A DNA stretch of 64,000 nt, taken from positions 1 through 64,000 of the forward strand of contig JAGHIE010000007.1 of assembly GCA_017887325.1 (NCBI GenBank). The letters are read 5' to 3'. A program made the translations under genes and the position numbers. Below, piece after piece: positions 51,140 to 59,171 of this stretch. Positions within the stretch are counted from its first letter, which is position 1, and each line of letters starts with the position of its first letter. A model generated the notes under the pieces. That model saw nothing but the letters and a program-made list of their open reading frames with translations, did not search any database and was not told the origin of the DNA. The DNA comes from Oscillospiraceae bacterium. GTDB taxonomy: Bacteria; Bacillota; Clostridia; Oscillospirales; Ruminococcaceae.

Positions 51140-51988
51140 ATGAATAAATTTAGAGAGCGAAGAATTGATAACAGACAAAGAGAATATGCTCAAAGGGTAA
51201 ATCAAGAGCGAAGAAGAAAAAGAAGAAAGAAAAATTATTTGATACATTATATATTAATTTTTATATTAGTTACTGTAATAGGTGTTATATTATCATTAAC
51301 AGTGTTCTTTAATATAAATAAAATAGTTATAAATGGAAATTCAACTTTAGTAACCAATGATCAAATAATTGGTTTTAGTAAAGTAAATGAAGGACAGAAT
51401 TTATTTAGAATTGATTTAGAAAAAATAGAAAATAGAATTATTGAGAACACAACTGATATAGATTCTGTGAATGTAAGAAGAGGATTGCCTGATAAACTTA
51501 TAATAGATTTGGAACCTTCTCAAGCAAAACTTGCTTACTATAATAATGGAAAGTATTATTTAATAAGTCAGGGTAATAGAGTTATCAATGTTGTAGACTC
51601 ACTTGATAATTATCCAGATATAATAAAATTTTCTTCAGCAGATTTAAAAGATATTAAAGTTGGAGATTTTTTAACTGATAATGAAGCTTATAAAGACATA
51701 AACAAATTAATAAGTCATATAAATAAAGTTGGATTAAACGGAATAAAAGCTATAGAGATAAAATCACATGGTGAAATAAAATTAGATTATGAAAACAGAA
51801 TAACTATTGAGCTTGGAAATATGGTTGAAATAGATTATAAACTAAAAACGGTTAATAAAGTATTGACAGAATATGTTGAAGCAAATTCATATGGTGTTAT
51901 TGATGCTAAAACAGAAACTGTAGCATATTTCAGACCTATGTCCAGAGAAAAACAAATAGAATCTGGAAAGGTAGTGAAAGTAGAATAA
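51140..51988 (+). CDS. divIB: cell division protein FtsQ/DivIB
   Basis: About 282 residues from ATG 51140 (the track's TTG 51134 touches the AGGGGAT site). A basic cytoplasmic N-terminus (RERRIDNRQREYAQRVNQERRRKRRKK), one membrane segment (YLIHYILIFILVTVIGVILSL), then a POTRA domain (FNINKIVINGNSTLVTNDQIIGFS). It belongs to the FtsQ-FtsL-DivIC complex. The ftsA gene that often follows is not present. Confidence 0.92.
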   Translation: MNKFRERRIDNRQREYAQRVNQERRRKRRKKNYLIHYILIFILVTVIGVILSLTVFFNINKIVINGNSTLVTNDQIIGFSKVNEGQNLFRIDLEKIENRIIENTTDIDSVNVRRGLPDKLIIDLEPSQAKLAYYNNGKYYLISQGNRVINVVDSLDNYPDIIKFSSADLKDIKVGDFLTDNEAYKDINKLISHINKVGLNGIKAIEIKSHGEIKLDYENRITIELGNMVEIDYKLKTVNKVLTEYVEANSYGVIDAKTETVAYFRPMSREKQIESGKVVKVE

Positions 51989-52163
51989 TTCTATAATATA
52001 TGGTATTATTTATCAGTATTATTCAAAAATATTGATAAAAATTGTTACAAATTGTAACTAAAAAAAGACTAGATTTTTTTGAAAAAAAATAGTATAATGT
52101 AATCTATGAAAGAGTATTTATACAGTTAAGAGCAGAGTTTTATTAATTAGGAGGAAAAATACA

Positions 52164-53240
52164 GTGGAATATTCATTAGATATGATGACAAATGATAATG
52201 TAAATATAAAAGTAATAGGTGTAGGCGGTGGCGGTGGTAACGCCGTAAATAGAATGGTTGAATGTGGTGTAAAAAATGTTGAGTTCGTTGCTATCAACAC
52301 AGATAAAGCTGTTCTTGCTATATCTAAAGCTGATCACAAAGTTGAAATCGGTGAAAAATTAACAAAAGGTAGAGGTGCTGGTGGTAACCCTGAAATCGGT
52401 GCTGAATCTGCTAGAGAAAATAAAGAAGAAATCGAAGCTGTTTTAAAAGATACACAAATGGTATTTATCACAGCTGGTATGGGCGGTGGAACAGGTACAG
52501 GTGCTGCTCCAGTAGTTGCTCAAATTGCTAAAGATATGGGTATATTAACAGTAGGTGTTGTTACAAGACCATTTAGCTTTGAAGGAAGACAAAGAAAAAT
52601 CAATTCTGAAAGAGGTCTTGCAGAACTTGCTAAAGCAGTTGACTCTTTAATTATTATCCCTAACGATAAATTAGGTTCTATAACAGATAAATTTAAATCA
52701 TTAAAAGAAGTTTTCTATGCAGCTGACGATACATTAAGACAAGGTGTTCAAAGCATTTGTGACTTAATTAAAGTTCCAGGTTTAATCAACTTAGACTTTG
52801 CTGATATCAGTGCTGTTATGAAAAATGCTGGTTTAGCTCATATGGGTGTTGGTTCTGCTACAGGTAAAGACAGAGCAAGAGAAGCTGCACACAATGCTAT
52901 TACTAGCCCATTATTAGAAACAACAATTGATGGTGCTAAAGGTGTTATTATCAACATTACAGCTCCAGAAGATTTAGGTTTTGATGAAACAACAATCGCT
53001 TCTACATATATTTCTGAAGCTGCACACCCAGATGCAAGTATTTACTTAGGTGTATCATACAATGACCAATTACAAGATGAAGTTATCGTTTCTGTAATCG
53101 CAACTGGTTTTGATGACGGCAAAGAAGAAGAAGAAAAAAAACAACAAGTAGAACAAAATAAAAAATTAGACCAAGTTTTATCATCTGATCCAAATGCAGA
53201 TTTAGACTTAGGTGAATTAATGGGATTCTTTAGAAAATAA
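52164..53240 (+). CDS. ftsZ: cell division GTPase FtsZ
   Basis: 358 residues from GTG 52164 after TAGGAGG. GTP-binding tubulin signature [34 protein letters not shown], and the T7 loop [12 protein letters not shown]. The linker after residue 320 is short and the C-terminal peptide is [13 protein letters not shown], different from the usual DIPxFLRxR tail that contacts FtsA, which is itself missing here. A -10-like TATAAT at 52093-52098 suggests a private promoter in the 175-bp gap. Its codon choice is less extreme than its neighbours, as in highly expressed genes. Confidence 0.97.
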   Translation: MEYSLDMMTNDNVNIKVIGVGGGGGNAVNRMVECGVKNVEFVAINTDKAVLAISKADHKVEIGEKLTKGRGAGGNPEIGAESARENKEEIEAVLKDTQMVFITAGMGGGTGTGAAPVVAQIAKDMGILTVGVVTRPFSFEGRQRKINSERGLAELAKAVDSLIIIPNDKLGSITDKFKSLKEVFYAADDTLRQGVQSICDLIKVPGLINLDFADISAVMKNAGLAHMGVGSATGKDRAREAAHNAITSPLLETTIDGAKGVIINITAPEDLGFDETTIASTYISEAAHPDASIYLGVSYNDQLQDEVIVSVIATGFDDGKEEEEKKQQVEQNKKLDQVLSSDPNADLDLGELMGFFRK

Positions 53241-53243
53241 TAA

Positions 53244-53275
53244 AAAAAGCTGGAATGTTAAGTTCCAGCTTTTTA
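53244..53275. terminator. bidirectional terminator, ftsZ / deacetylase
   Basis: AAAAAGCTGGAA and TTCCAGCTTTTT with A and T runs on both sides, closing the dcw cluster and the convergent gene. Confidence 0.92.
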
Positions 53276-54280
53276 TTTTAGTTTTGAAAACTTATAACCA
53301 TCATTTCTTAAAGTATCAATAAAATCACCTAATATTTCTGTATTTGTTTTAGATACAGCGTGTAATAAATAAATTGCTCCATTATGAGCAGAGTCTACAA
53401 GTGTATTTAAAGAGGTTGTGGTATCAGGTTGATTATCTGTTTCCCAATCTTTATAAGCAAAACTCCAAAAAACAGATTTGTATCCCAAATTTTGAGTTAA
53501 AGCTAAACTTTGTTCACTAAATTCACCCATAGGTGGTCTAAACAAAGTCATTTCATAGTTAAAGTTTTCTTTTATATATTCGTGAAGTTCGTTTATTTCG
53601 TTTGTAGCTTTTTCAATACTGATTTCTGCCATTGAAGGGTGGTTTACAGTATGGTTTCCAACAATATGTCCTTCTGCAATCATTCTTTTTATAATGTCAG
53701 GGTTTTCCTTTACATATGGCATGGTAACAAAAAATACAGCAGGACAATTTTTTTCTTTTAATACATCTAAAATTTTTTCAGTATATCCATTTTCATATCC
53801 TTCATCAAATGTTAAGTAAATCTCTTTACAATTATCTTTGATGAAATATGCATCTAAATTACCATATTTTTCTTGAAATTGGGTACAGGAAACAGGAATT
53901 TTATTTTCATCAACATTTTTTCCTTGTCCCCAACAATGTTTTTCTCTAGAAAAAGTATCAATGTTAGCAATAGTAGGAAAGTCCAAAGAACCTTCGTCTT
54001 TGGACCTTTCTGAAGAATTGTTCATCATTTTATCAGATTCGCTTTGAACTTTGCTTTCTGCGTCATTAATAGCATCACTTATATTATCCTTAGCATTATT
54101 CAAATCATCTTCTACATTGTCTTTAGCGTTATTTAAGTCATCTTGCATATCACTAACGGCACTGCTTTCATTAGTTGATGAGTTTTGATTGTTTTGATTA
54201 TCTTCATTATTGCAGGATACAAGACATGTAATAGCTAAACTACACGCTAAAAATGATGCTAAAATTTTTTTTGCTATCAT
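53273..54280 (-). CDS. polysaccharide deacetylase lipoprotein
   Basis: About 335 residues from ATG 54280 after GGAGGATT (the track start is 81 bases further upstream). The lipoprotein signal is MIAKKILASFLACSLAITCLVSC. A Ser/Asn-rich part and a helical stretch with a doubled DDLNNAKDN unit follow, then a NodB domain at about 150-335: CKEIYLTFDEGYENGYTEKIL (catalytic Asp; Glu replaces the usual Asp of TFDDG), VGNHTVNHPSM (zinc His) and LFRPPMGEFSEQ. The TFDEG variant is typical of the PdaA subfamily, which deacetylates MurNAc in spore cortex or wall. Substrate is inference. Confidence 0.88.
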   Translation of the reverse strand: MIAKKILASFLACSLAITCLVSCNNEDNQNNQNSSTNESSAVSDMQDDLNNAKDNVEDDLNNAKDNISDAINDAESKVQSESDKMMNNSSERSKDEGSLDFPTIANIDTFSREKHCWGQGKNVDENKIPVSCTQFQEKYGNLDAYFIKDNCKEIYLTFDEGYENGYTEKILDVLKEKNCPAVFFVTMPYVKENPDIIKRMIAEGHIVGNHTVNHPSMAEISIEKATNEINELHEYIKENFNYEMTLFRPPMGEFSEQSLALTQNLGYKSVFWSFAYKDWETDNQPDTTTSLNTLVDSAHNGAIYLLHAVSKTNTEILGDFIDTLRNDGYKFSKLK

Positions 54281-54364
54281 AAATAATCCTCCATAGTGGA
54301 TAAATTTATCATTAATAAATGATACAATTTTATTATTTACAACGCAATCAAAAATATACAAACA

Positions 54365-54400
54365 AAAATTGCTTAAAATTTATAAATTTTAAGCAATTTT
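54365..54400 (-). terminator. terminator of the XRE regulator gene
   Basis: A long AT-rich perfect stem, AAAATTGCTTAAAATTT / AAATTTTAAGCAATTTT, with T runs, overlapping the stop codon of the minus-strand regulator. Confidence 0.8.
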
Positions 54401-55067
54401 ATTTTTTTATTTTATTTTCAGTGGACTTTATTAAATTAAATAAAGAAGATGAAGAATTTGGATAATCGTGTTCAATAGTTGTTGATGATATAGCCATTTT
54501 ATCAATATTAATATCATTATCTTTTTTATCAAGAATAGATGAGATATTAGCTTGACACTCTAACATTTTAGCAGTTGATATAGTTGAAAAAATGTTTTTA
54601 TTAATGGTAAATAAAGTAGATTCATTTTTAGGGTTAATATTATATATTGTTCTAAAAATGTTATATACACCAAGCATAATATAATCAGTAGCTTCTTTAA
54701 TTAATTGTTTATTTTTAGTTTTACATAATAAATCAAAAACTATATTTAAAGAATTAGAGATAATTCTTTTATTAAGCATATTTACATTATCATTTTCGTA
54801 ATTTCCAATAGAAGTATCATCTTCTGGTATATTGGTTACAGATAAAGTTGCTCCTGTTTTTTCAGGGGAACGACCTAAAAGATAATCACAAGAAACATTA
54901 TAGAAATTTGCAGTTTTAACAACAAAATCTAATCCACATTCACGAATACCTTTTTCGTAGTGAGAAAGAAGGGCTTGTGATATATTTAGTTCGCTGGCTG
55001 CTTGTTTTTGACTTATACCACGCTCTTTTCTTAAAAGAGTAAGAATTCGTGGAAAATCACTATTCAT
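54399..55067 (-). CDS. XRE-family transcriptional regulator
   Basis: 222 residues. Residues 6-65 form a Cro/CI-type helix-turn-helix (LTLLRKERGISQKQAASELNISQALLSHYEKGIRECGLDFV) followed by FYNVSCDYLLGRSPEKTG, common in clostridial regulators. The remaining 150 residues are helical with no recognisable domain. It diverges from the histidine phosphatase operon, whose promoter carries a 24-bp palindrome, so it may be that operon's regulator (inference). Confidence 0.87.
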   Translation of the reverse strand: MNSDFPRILTLLRKERGISQKQAASELNISQALLSHYEKGIRECGLDFVVKTANFYNVSCDYLLGRSPEKTGATLSVTNIPEDDTSIGNYENDNVNMLNKRIISNSLNIVFDLLCKTKNKQLIKEATDYIMLGVYNIFRTIYNINPKNESTLFTINKNIFSTISTAKMLECQANISSILDKKDNDINIDKMAISSTTIEHDYPNSSSSLFNLIKSTENKIKK

Positions 55068-55107
55068 TCGTCAGTCCACCTTTACTAGAAGTTTTAACGT
55101 ATAGTAA

Positions 55108-55136
55108 ATTATATTATATTTGATACAATTTGTAAA
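55108..55136 (-). promoter_or_regulatory. promoter of the XRE gene
   Basis: On the minus strand TTTACA (55136-55131), 17-bp spacer, TATAAT (55113-55108), about 40 bp before the start codon. Confidence 0.7.
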
Positions 55137-55271
55137 GACATTTTTAAAAAATAAGCAATAAATTGTAGATTTATGGTAAAAAATGGAAGCAGATATTTGT
55201 AATAATTACATAAGTTTTTTAAAAAACAGTAAGATAAAAATAAAAAAAGTCGAATTTTACACAAAATAATA

Positions 55272-55312
55272 ATAAAATATCAATTGATATTTTATCTAGA
55301 ATAATATAAAAT
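55272..55312 (+). promoter_or_regulatory. promoter with overlapping 24-bp perfect palindrome
   Basis: A perfect palindrome (half-site ATAAAATATCAA, 55272-55283, followed by its complement to 55295) overlaps the -35 box TTGATA (55284-55289). A 17-bp spacer leads to TAAAAT (55307-55312). The operon phosphatase-membrane protein-proB-proA starts about 55 bp downstream. A repressor bound here would block RNA polymerase. Confidence 0.65.
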
Positions 55313-55366
55313 AGTACTAAATATAATTTTAATTCGATAATAATATATGATACAGTTGGAGGATTT

Positions 55367-56062
55367 ATGCGAAGTTATAGAATTTATTTGTATAGACATG
55401 GGAAAATAGATGAAAATTATGAAGGAAAATACATAGGTAAAACAGATGTTGATTTATCTTTAAAAGGAATTACAGAGCTTAAAAAATTAACAGAAGATTA
55501 TGAATATCCAAATGTTGGTAAAGTTTATTCTAGTCCATTAAAAAGATGCTTACAAACTTGTGGAATGATATATCCTCAAATGCAAATTAATACAGTTAAA
55601 GATATAAGTGAATATGATTTTGGAGATTATGAAAACAAATCTATCTCAGAATTAAAAGATGACGAGTATTTTTTAAAATGGTGTGAAGGTAAAAACGATG
55701 GAAGTCAAGCGAATGTAGAAAATGGTGCTGATTTTTCTAAAAGAATAAGAGAAGGATTCGATTTGATAATCAAAGATATGATGAAAAATAAAATATCTTC
55801 AGCAGCAGTTGTAACACATGGTGGAGTTATAATGTCAATCCTTGCTATGTGTGGATTACCTAGAATGAATCCGTCTAATTGGGCTGTTGATAATGGGAAA
55901 GGTTATAGCATTTTAGTTAATGCATCTCTTTGGGGTAATACATCATCATTCGAAATTTGTGATAAAATACCGTATAATCCAAACGAAGAATATGAATTAA
56001 AAAATTATGAGTTTTTAGATGTAGATGACTTAAAAAAACAAGCAAAAAATGAAATGAATTAG
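55367..56062 (+). CDS. histidine phosphatase (phosphoglycerate mutase-like)
   Basis: 231 residues. Catalytic RHG in YRIYLYRHGKIDENYEGKYIGKTDVDLSLKG near residue 10, second His in AAVVTHGGVIMSIL near residue 155, and acidic DISEYDFGDYENKSI. The family includes phosphoglycerate mutases and CobC-type phosphatases; the substrate cannot be told. It is the first gene of an apparent operon ending in proA. Confidence 0.87.
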   Translation: MRSYRIYLYRHGKIDENYEGKYIGKTDVDLSLKGITELKKLTEDYEYPNVGKVYSSPLKRCLQTCGMIYPQMQINTVKDISEYDFGDYENKSISELKDDEYFLKWCEGKNDGSQANVENGADFSKRIREGFDLIIKDMMKNKISSAAVVTHGGVIMSILAMCGLPRMNPSNWAVDNGKGYSILVNASLWGNTSSFEICDKIPYNPNEEYELKNYEFLDVDDLKKQAKNEMN

Positions 56063-56070
56063 GTGGTTTT

Positions 56071-56880
56071 ATGGATAGTATAGATCCAAAAAAATTAGAA
56101 GGCTATGAAAAAAGTTTAAGAATAATGAAAAATAATGTTAGTAGAGTAATAGCAGTAACATTATTTTCTATATCATGCTTAATATTTTTAGTGATATTAT
56201 GGCTATTAGTAGACAGTATTTTTATAACATTTTTTAGTTCATTGAATATTAGCGAAAATACATTTAGTATTGTGAATACAGTTATAAAATCTTTATTTAC
56301 TGTTATACCGATGATATTCATATATTTGCCTATAGAGTTGGGAATTGGAAAATGGTTTTATGAAATAAGTAATAGTAAAGGGAAAAATGTTAGTTTAACA
56401 ACATTGTTTTATTATTTTAATAATAAAAGTCTATACTTTAAGTCACTTAATTTACAATTAGATTTACTTGTACGAAAAGCTATTATTTTTGCAGTTTGTT
56501 TAATACCTGCATTTGTATATGAAATTTGGTATAGTAGCTTTCAGTTTAATTTGTTTTTTTTAGGAATTAATGTTTTGAGATTGTTAGATTTTATTTTAAT
56601 AGTTGCAGGGTTAGTTTTTGCCTTTGTATATAATTTAAAATATTTTATGGTGAAGTATTTATTTTTTAATAAAGAAGAATCTAATAAAGAGCTATTTTTT
56701 AAATCTGATTGTATAATGAGGATAAGAAAAAAAGAAGTAGTAGAAATGTATTTATCTTTTTTTCCTTTTTACATATTAAGTGTTCTTATTGTACCGATAT
56801 TTTTTATGGTACCGTATATGGTCTTATATTTTATTTGTATGGCAAAAGAGTTTATGGGAAAATCAATGAAATGTAATTAA
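56071..56880 (+). CDS. multi-pass membrane protein (possibly DUF975-like)
   Basis: 269 residues with about five hydrophobic segments (VIAVTLFSISCLIFLVILWLLV, LFTVIPMIFIYLPIELGI, AIIFAVCLIPAFVYEIWYS, ILIVAGLVFAFVYNLKYFMV, IVPIFFMVPYMVLYFICMA). The motifs KWFYEISNSKGKNVSLTTLFYYF and SDCIMRIRKKEVVEMYLSFF resemble the cytoplasmic loops of DUF975 proteins. Function unknown. It starts 8 bp after the phosphatase gene and 23 bp before proB. Confidence 0.7.
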   Translation: MDSIDPKKLEGYEKSLRIMKNNVSRVIAVTLFSISCLIFLVILWLLVDSIFITFFSSLNISENTFSIVNTVIKSLFTVIPMIFIYLPIELGIGKWFYEISNSKGKNVSLTTLFYYFNNKSLYFKSLNLQLDLLVRKAIIFAVCLIPAFVYEIWYSSFQFNLFFLGINVLRLLDFILIVAGLVFAFVYNLKYFMVKYLFFNKEESNKELFFKSDCIMRIRKKEVVEMYLSFFPFYILSVLIVPIFFMVPYMVLYFICMAKEFMGKSMKCN

Positions 56881-56903
56881 ATTGCTTATTAGAAGGTGTA
56901 AAA

Positions 56904-57701
56904 ATGACAGCATTATTGAACGCAAAAAGAGTAGTTGTAAAGGTAGGAACATCAACTTTAACACATAGCACAGGTTTGTTAAATATTAGAAGAGTAGAGC
57001 AATTAGTAAAGATTTTATCAGATTTAAAAAATGCTGGTAAAGATATAATACTAGTTAGTTCTGGAGCTGTTGGAGTAGGAGTAGGAGAATTGGGTTTGAA
57101 AGAAAAACCAAAAGATATTCCTACAAAACAGGCATGTGCAGCTATAGGTCAATGTGAGCTTATGTATATTTATGATAAATTATTTTCAGAATATAATCAT
57201 AAAGTAGCGCAAGTATTATTAACAAGAGATAATATAGATGTTGAAAATAGAAAAATAAATGTACAAAATACATTTAACAGATTGCTTGATTTGAATGTAA
57301 TACCAGTAGTTAACGAGAATGATACAGTATCAATAGAAGAATTAGAATTTGGTGACAATGATACATTAGCTGCTATTGTTGGTAAGTTAGTAGATACAGA
57401 TTTATTAATTATTCTTAGTGATATAGACGGATTATATGATAAAAATCCTAAAGTATATCAAGATGCTAAAAAAATTGATAAAGTTACAAAAATAGACGAT
57501 GAAATTAGAAGTTTAGCTGGAGGAAAAGGATCAGAATTAGGAACTGGTGGTATGATTACAAAATTAAATGCTGCAGAAATAGCTTTGCAATCAGGATTTT
57601 CTATGATTTTAGCAAATGGTCAATCTCCAGAAGTTTTATATGATTTATTAGATGGAAAAAATGTTGGAACAATATTTTGTGCAGGAAATTTAGTTGAATA
57701 G
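56904..57701 (+). CDS. proB: glutamate 5-kinase
   Basis: 265 residues, the short form without the C-terminal PUA domain. It phosphorylates glutamate, the first step of proline synthesis. Motifs: RVVVKVGTSTLTH, VSSGAVGVGVGELGL, NENDTVSIEELEFGDNDTLAA, SDIDGLYDKNP and GTGGMITKLNAAEIA. Directly followed by proA. Confidence 0.96.
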   Translation: MTALLNAKRVVVKVGTSTLTHSTGLLNIRRVEQLVKILSDLKNAGKDIILVSSGAVGVGVGELGLKEKPKDIPTKQACAAIGQCELMYIYDKLFSEYNHKVAQVLLTRDNIDVENRKINVQNTFNRLLDLNVIPVVNENDTVSIEELEFGDNDTLAAIVGKLVDTDLLIILSDIDGLYDKNPKVYQDAKKIDKVTKIDDEIRSLAGGKGSELGTGGMITKLNAAEIALQSGFSMILANGQSPEVLYDLLDGKNVGTIFCAGNLVE

Positions 57702-57718
57702 AATACAGGAGGTGTGAT

Positions 57719-58966
57719 ATGAACTCAATGCAACAATTAGGGCAAAGAGCTAAAAAAGCAAGTTTTGAAATAAGTTCATTAACTACACAGCAAAAAAATG
57801 ATGTTTTAAAAGAAATATCTAATATTTTGATAGAAGATACAGATGAGATATTAAAACAAAATGAAATAGATATACAAAATGCTAAAAGCAATGGTATATC
57901 TGATGTTATGGTAGACAGACTTTTGTTAACAGAAGAAAGAATAAAATCTATATCTAAAGCAATAGATAAAGTTATACAATTAGAAGACCCAGTAGGTGTA
58001 GTATTAGGTGGAGGAAAACAACCAAATGGATTAAACATAACTAAAGTTAGTGTTCCGCTAGGTGTAATTGGAATAATATTCGAATCAAGACCAAATGTTA
58101 CAGTAGATGCAGCTGTTTTATGTATTAAATCTGGTAATGTTACTATATTACGAGGTGGAAAAGAAGCTATTAATACAAATAAAGCTTTAGTAAAATCAAT
58201 GAGAAAAGCTTTGAAAAATAAATCATTGCCAGAAGATATGGTTTTATTAGTAGAAGATACATCAAGAGATAGTGCTGTTGAAATGATGAAATTGAATGGC
58301 TTTATTGATGTTTTGATACCAAGAGGTGGAGCAGGTCTTATAAAAACTGTTGTTGAAAATTCAACTGTACCAGTTATTGAAACAGGCACTGGAAATTGTC
58401 ATATATATGTAGATGAGAGTGCAACATTAGATATGGCAGTAAATGTAGTAAACAACGCAAAAACAAGTAGACCAAGTGTTTGTAATGCTTGTGAGAGTTT
58501 GTTAGTACATAAAAATATTGCTAATGAATTTTTAAGAAAAATATCTGAAAAATTTAAAGAGCATGATGTACAAATATTAGGGTGTGAAGAAACAAAAGAA
58601 ATATTAAAAGATATAACACTTGCAACACAAGATGATTACATGACAGAATTTTTAGACTATAAAATTTCAGTGAAAGTTGTAAACGATATAGATGAAGCCA
58701 TTGCTCATATAAATAAATACACTACAAAACATTCTGAATGTATAATAACTAATGATTTAAATTCTTCTATAAAATTTACAACATTAGTAGATGCAGCTGC
58801 TGTATATGTTAATGCTTCTACTAGATTTACTGATGGTGGAGAGTTTGGGTTAGGTGCAGAAATAGGAATATCAACACAAAAACTACACGCAAGAGGACCT
58901 ATGGGATTACAACAATTGACAACATCTAAATATATTATTCAAGGTAATGGTCAAATAAGGGTATAA
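57719..58966 (+). CDS. proA: glutamate-5-semialdehyde dehydrogenase
   Basis: 415 residues, full length. It reduces glutamyl-5-phosphate with NADPH. PLGVIGIIFESRPNVTVDAAVLCIKSGN, VIETGTGNCHIYVDESA, the active-site Cys in SRPSVCNACESLLVH and the C-terminal FTDGGEFGLGAEIGISTQKLHARGPMG are all family hallmarks. With proB it gives the proline precursor. No clear terminator follows; the 205 bp to the next gene hold an AT-rich promoter region. Confidence 0.97.
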   Translation: MNSMQQLGQRAKKASFEISSLTTQQKNDVLKEISNILIEDTDEILKQNEIDIQNAKSNGISDVMVDRLLLTEERIKSISKAIDKVIQLEDPVGVVLGGGKQPNGLNITKVSVPLGVIGIIFESRPNVTVDAAVLCIKSGNVTILRGGKEAINTNKALVKSMRKALKNKSLPEDMVLLVEDTSRDSAVEMMKLNGFIDVLIPRGGAGLIKTVVENSTVPVIETGTGNCHIYVDESATLDMAVNVVNNAKTSRPSVCNACESLLVHKNIANEFLRKISEKFKEHDVQILGCEETKEILKDITLATQDDYMTEFLDYKISVKVVNDIDEAIAHINKYTTKHSECIITNDLNSSIKFTTLVDAAAVYVNASTRFTDGGEFGLGAEIGISTQKLHARGPMGLQQLTTSKYIIQGNGQIRV

Positions 58967-59046
58967 AAACAATTATTTGGTATATGTGTATATTATGTAT
59001 GTGTTTATATCTTTTAAATTTAGATTAAAAGTAAATTGACTAAAAT

Positions 59047-59071
59047 ACTTAAAAGGAATATACTTTTTAAG
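59047..59071 (+). promoter_or_regulatory. inverted-repeat motif shared with the SGNH gene leader (copy 1)
   Basis: CTTAAAAG and CTTTTTAAG around GAATATA, inside the motif ACTnAAAAGnnATATACTTTT. A second copy lies at 61032-61057 before the SGNH gene. It is 100 bp before the LtaS-like start. Possibly an operator or regulated promoter common to the two surface-polymer units. Confidence 0.45.
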
Positions 59072-59171
59072 ACATACTTTACATTATAAATAACAATTGT
59101 TTACACTGACTTTACATTTATAATTATAATATTATAGATAGATGATGTGATTGATAGGAGGAGTGCGTTAA

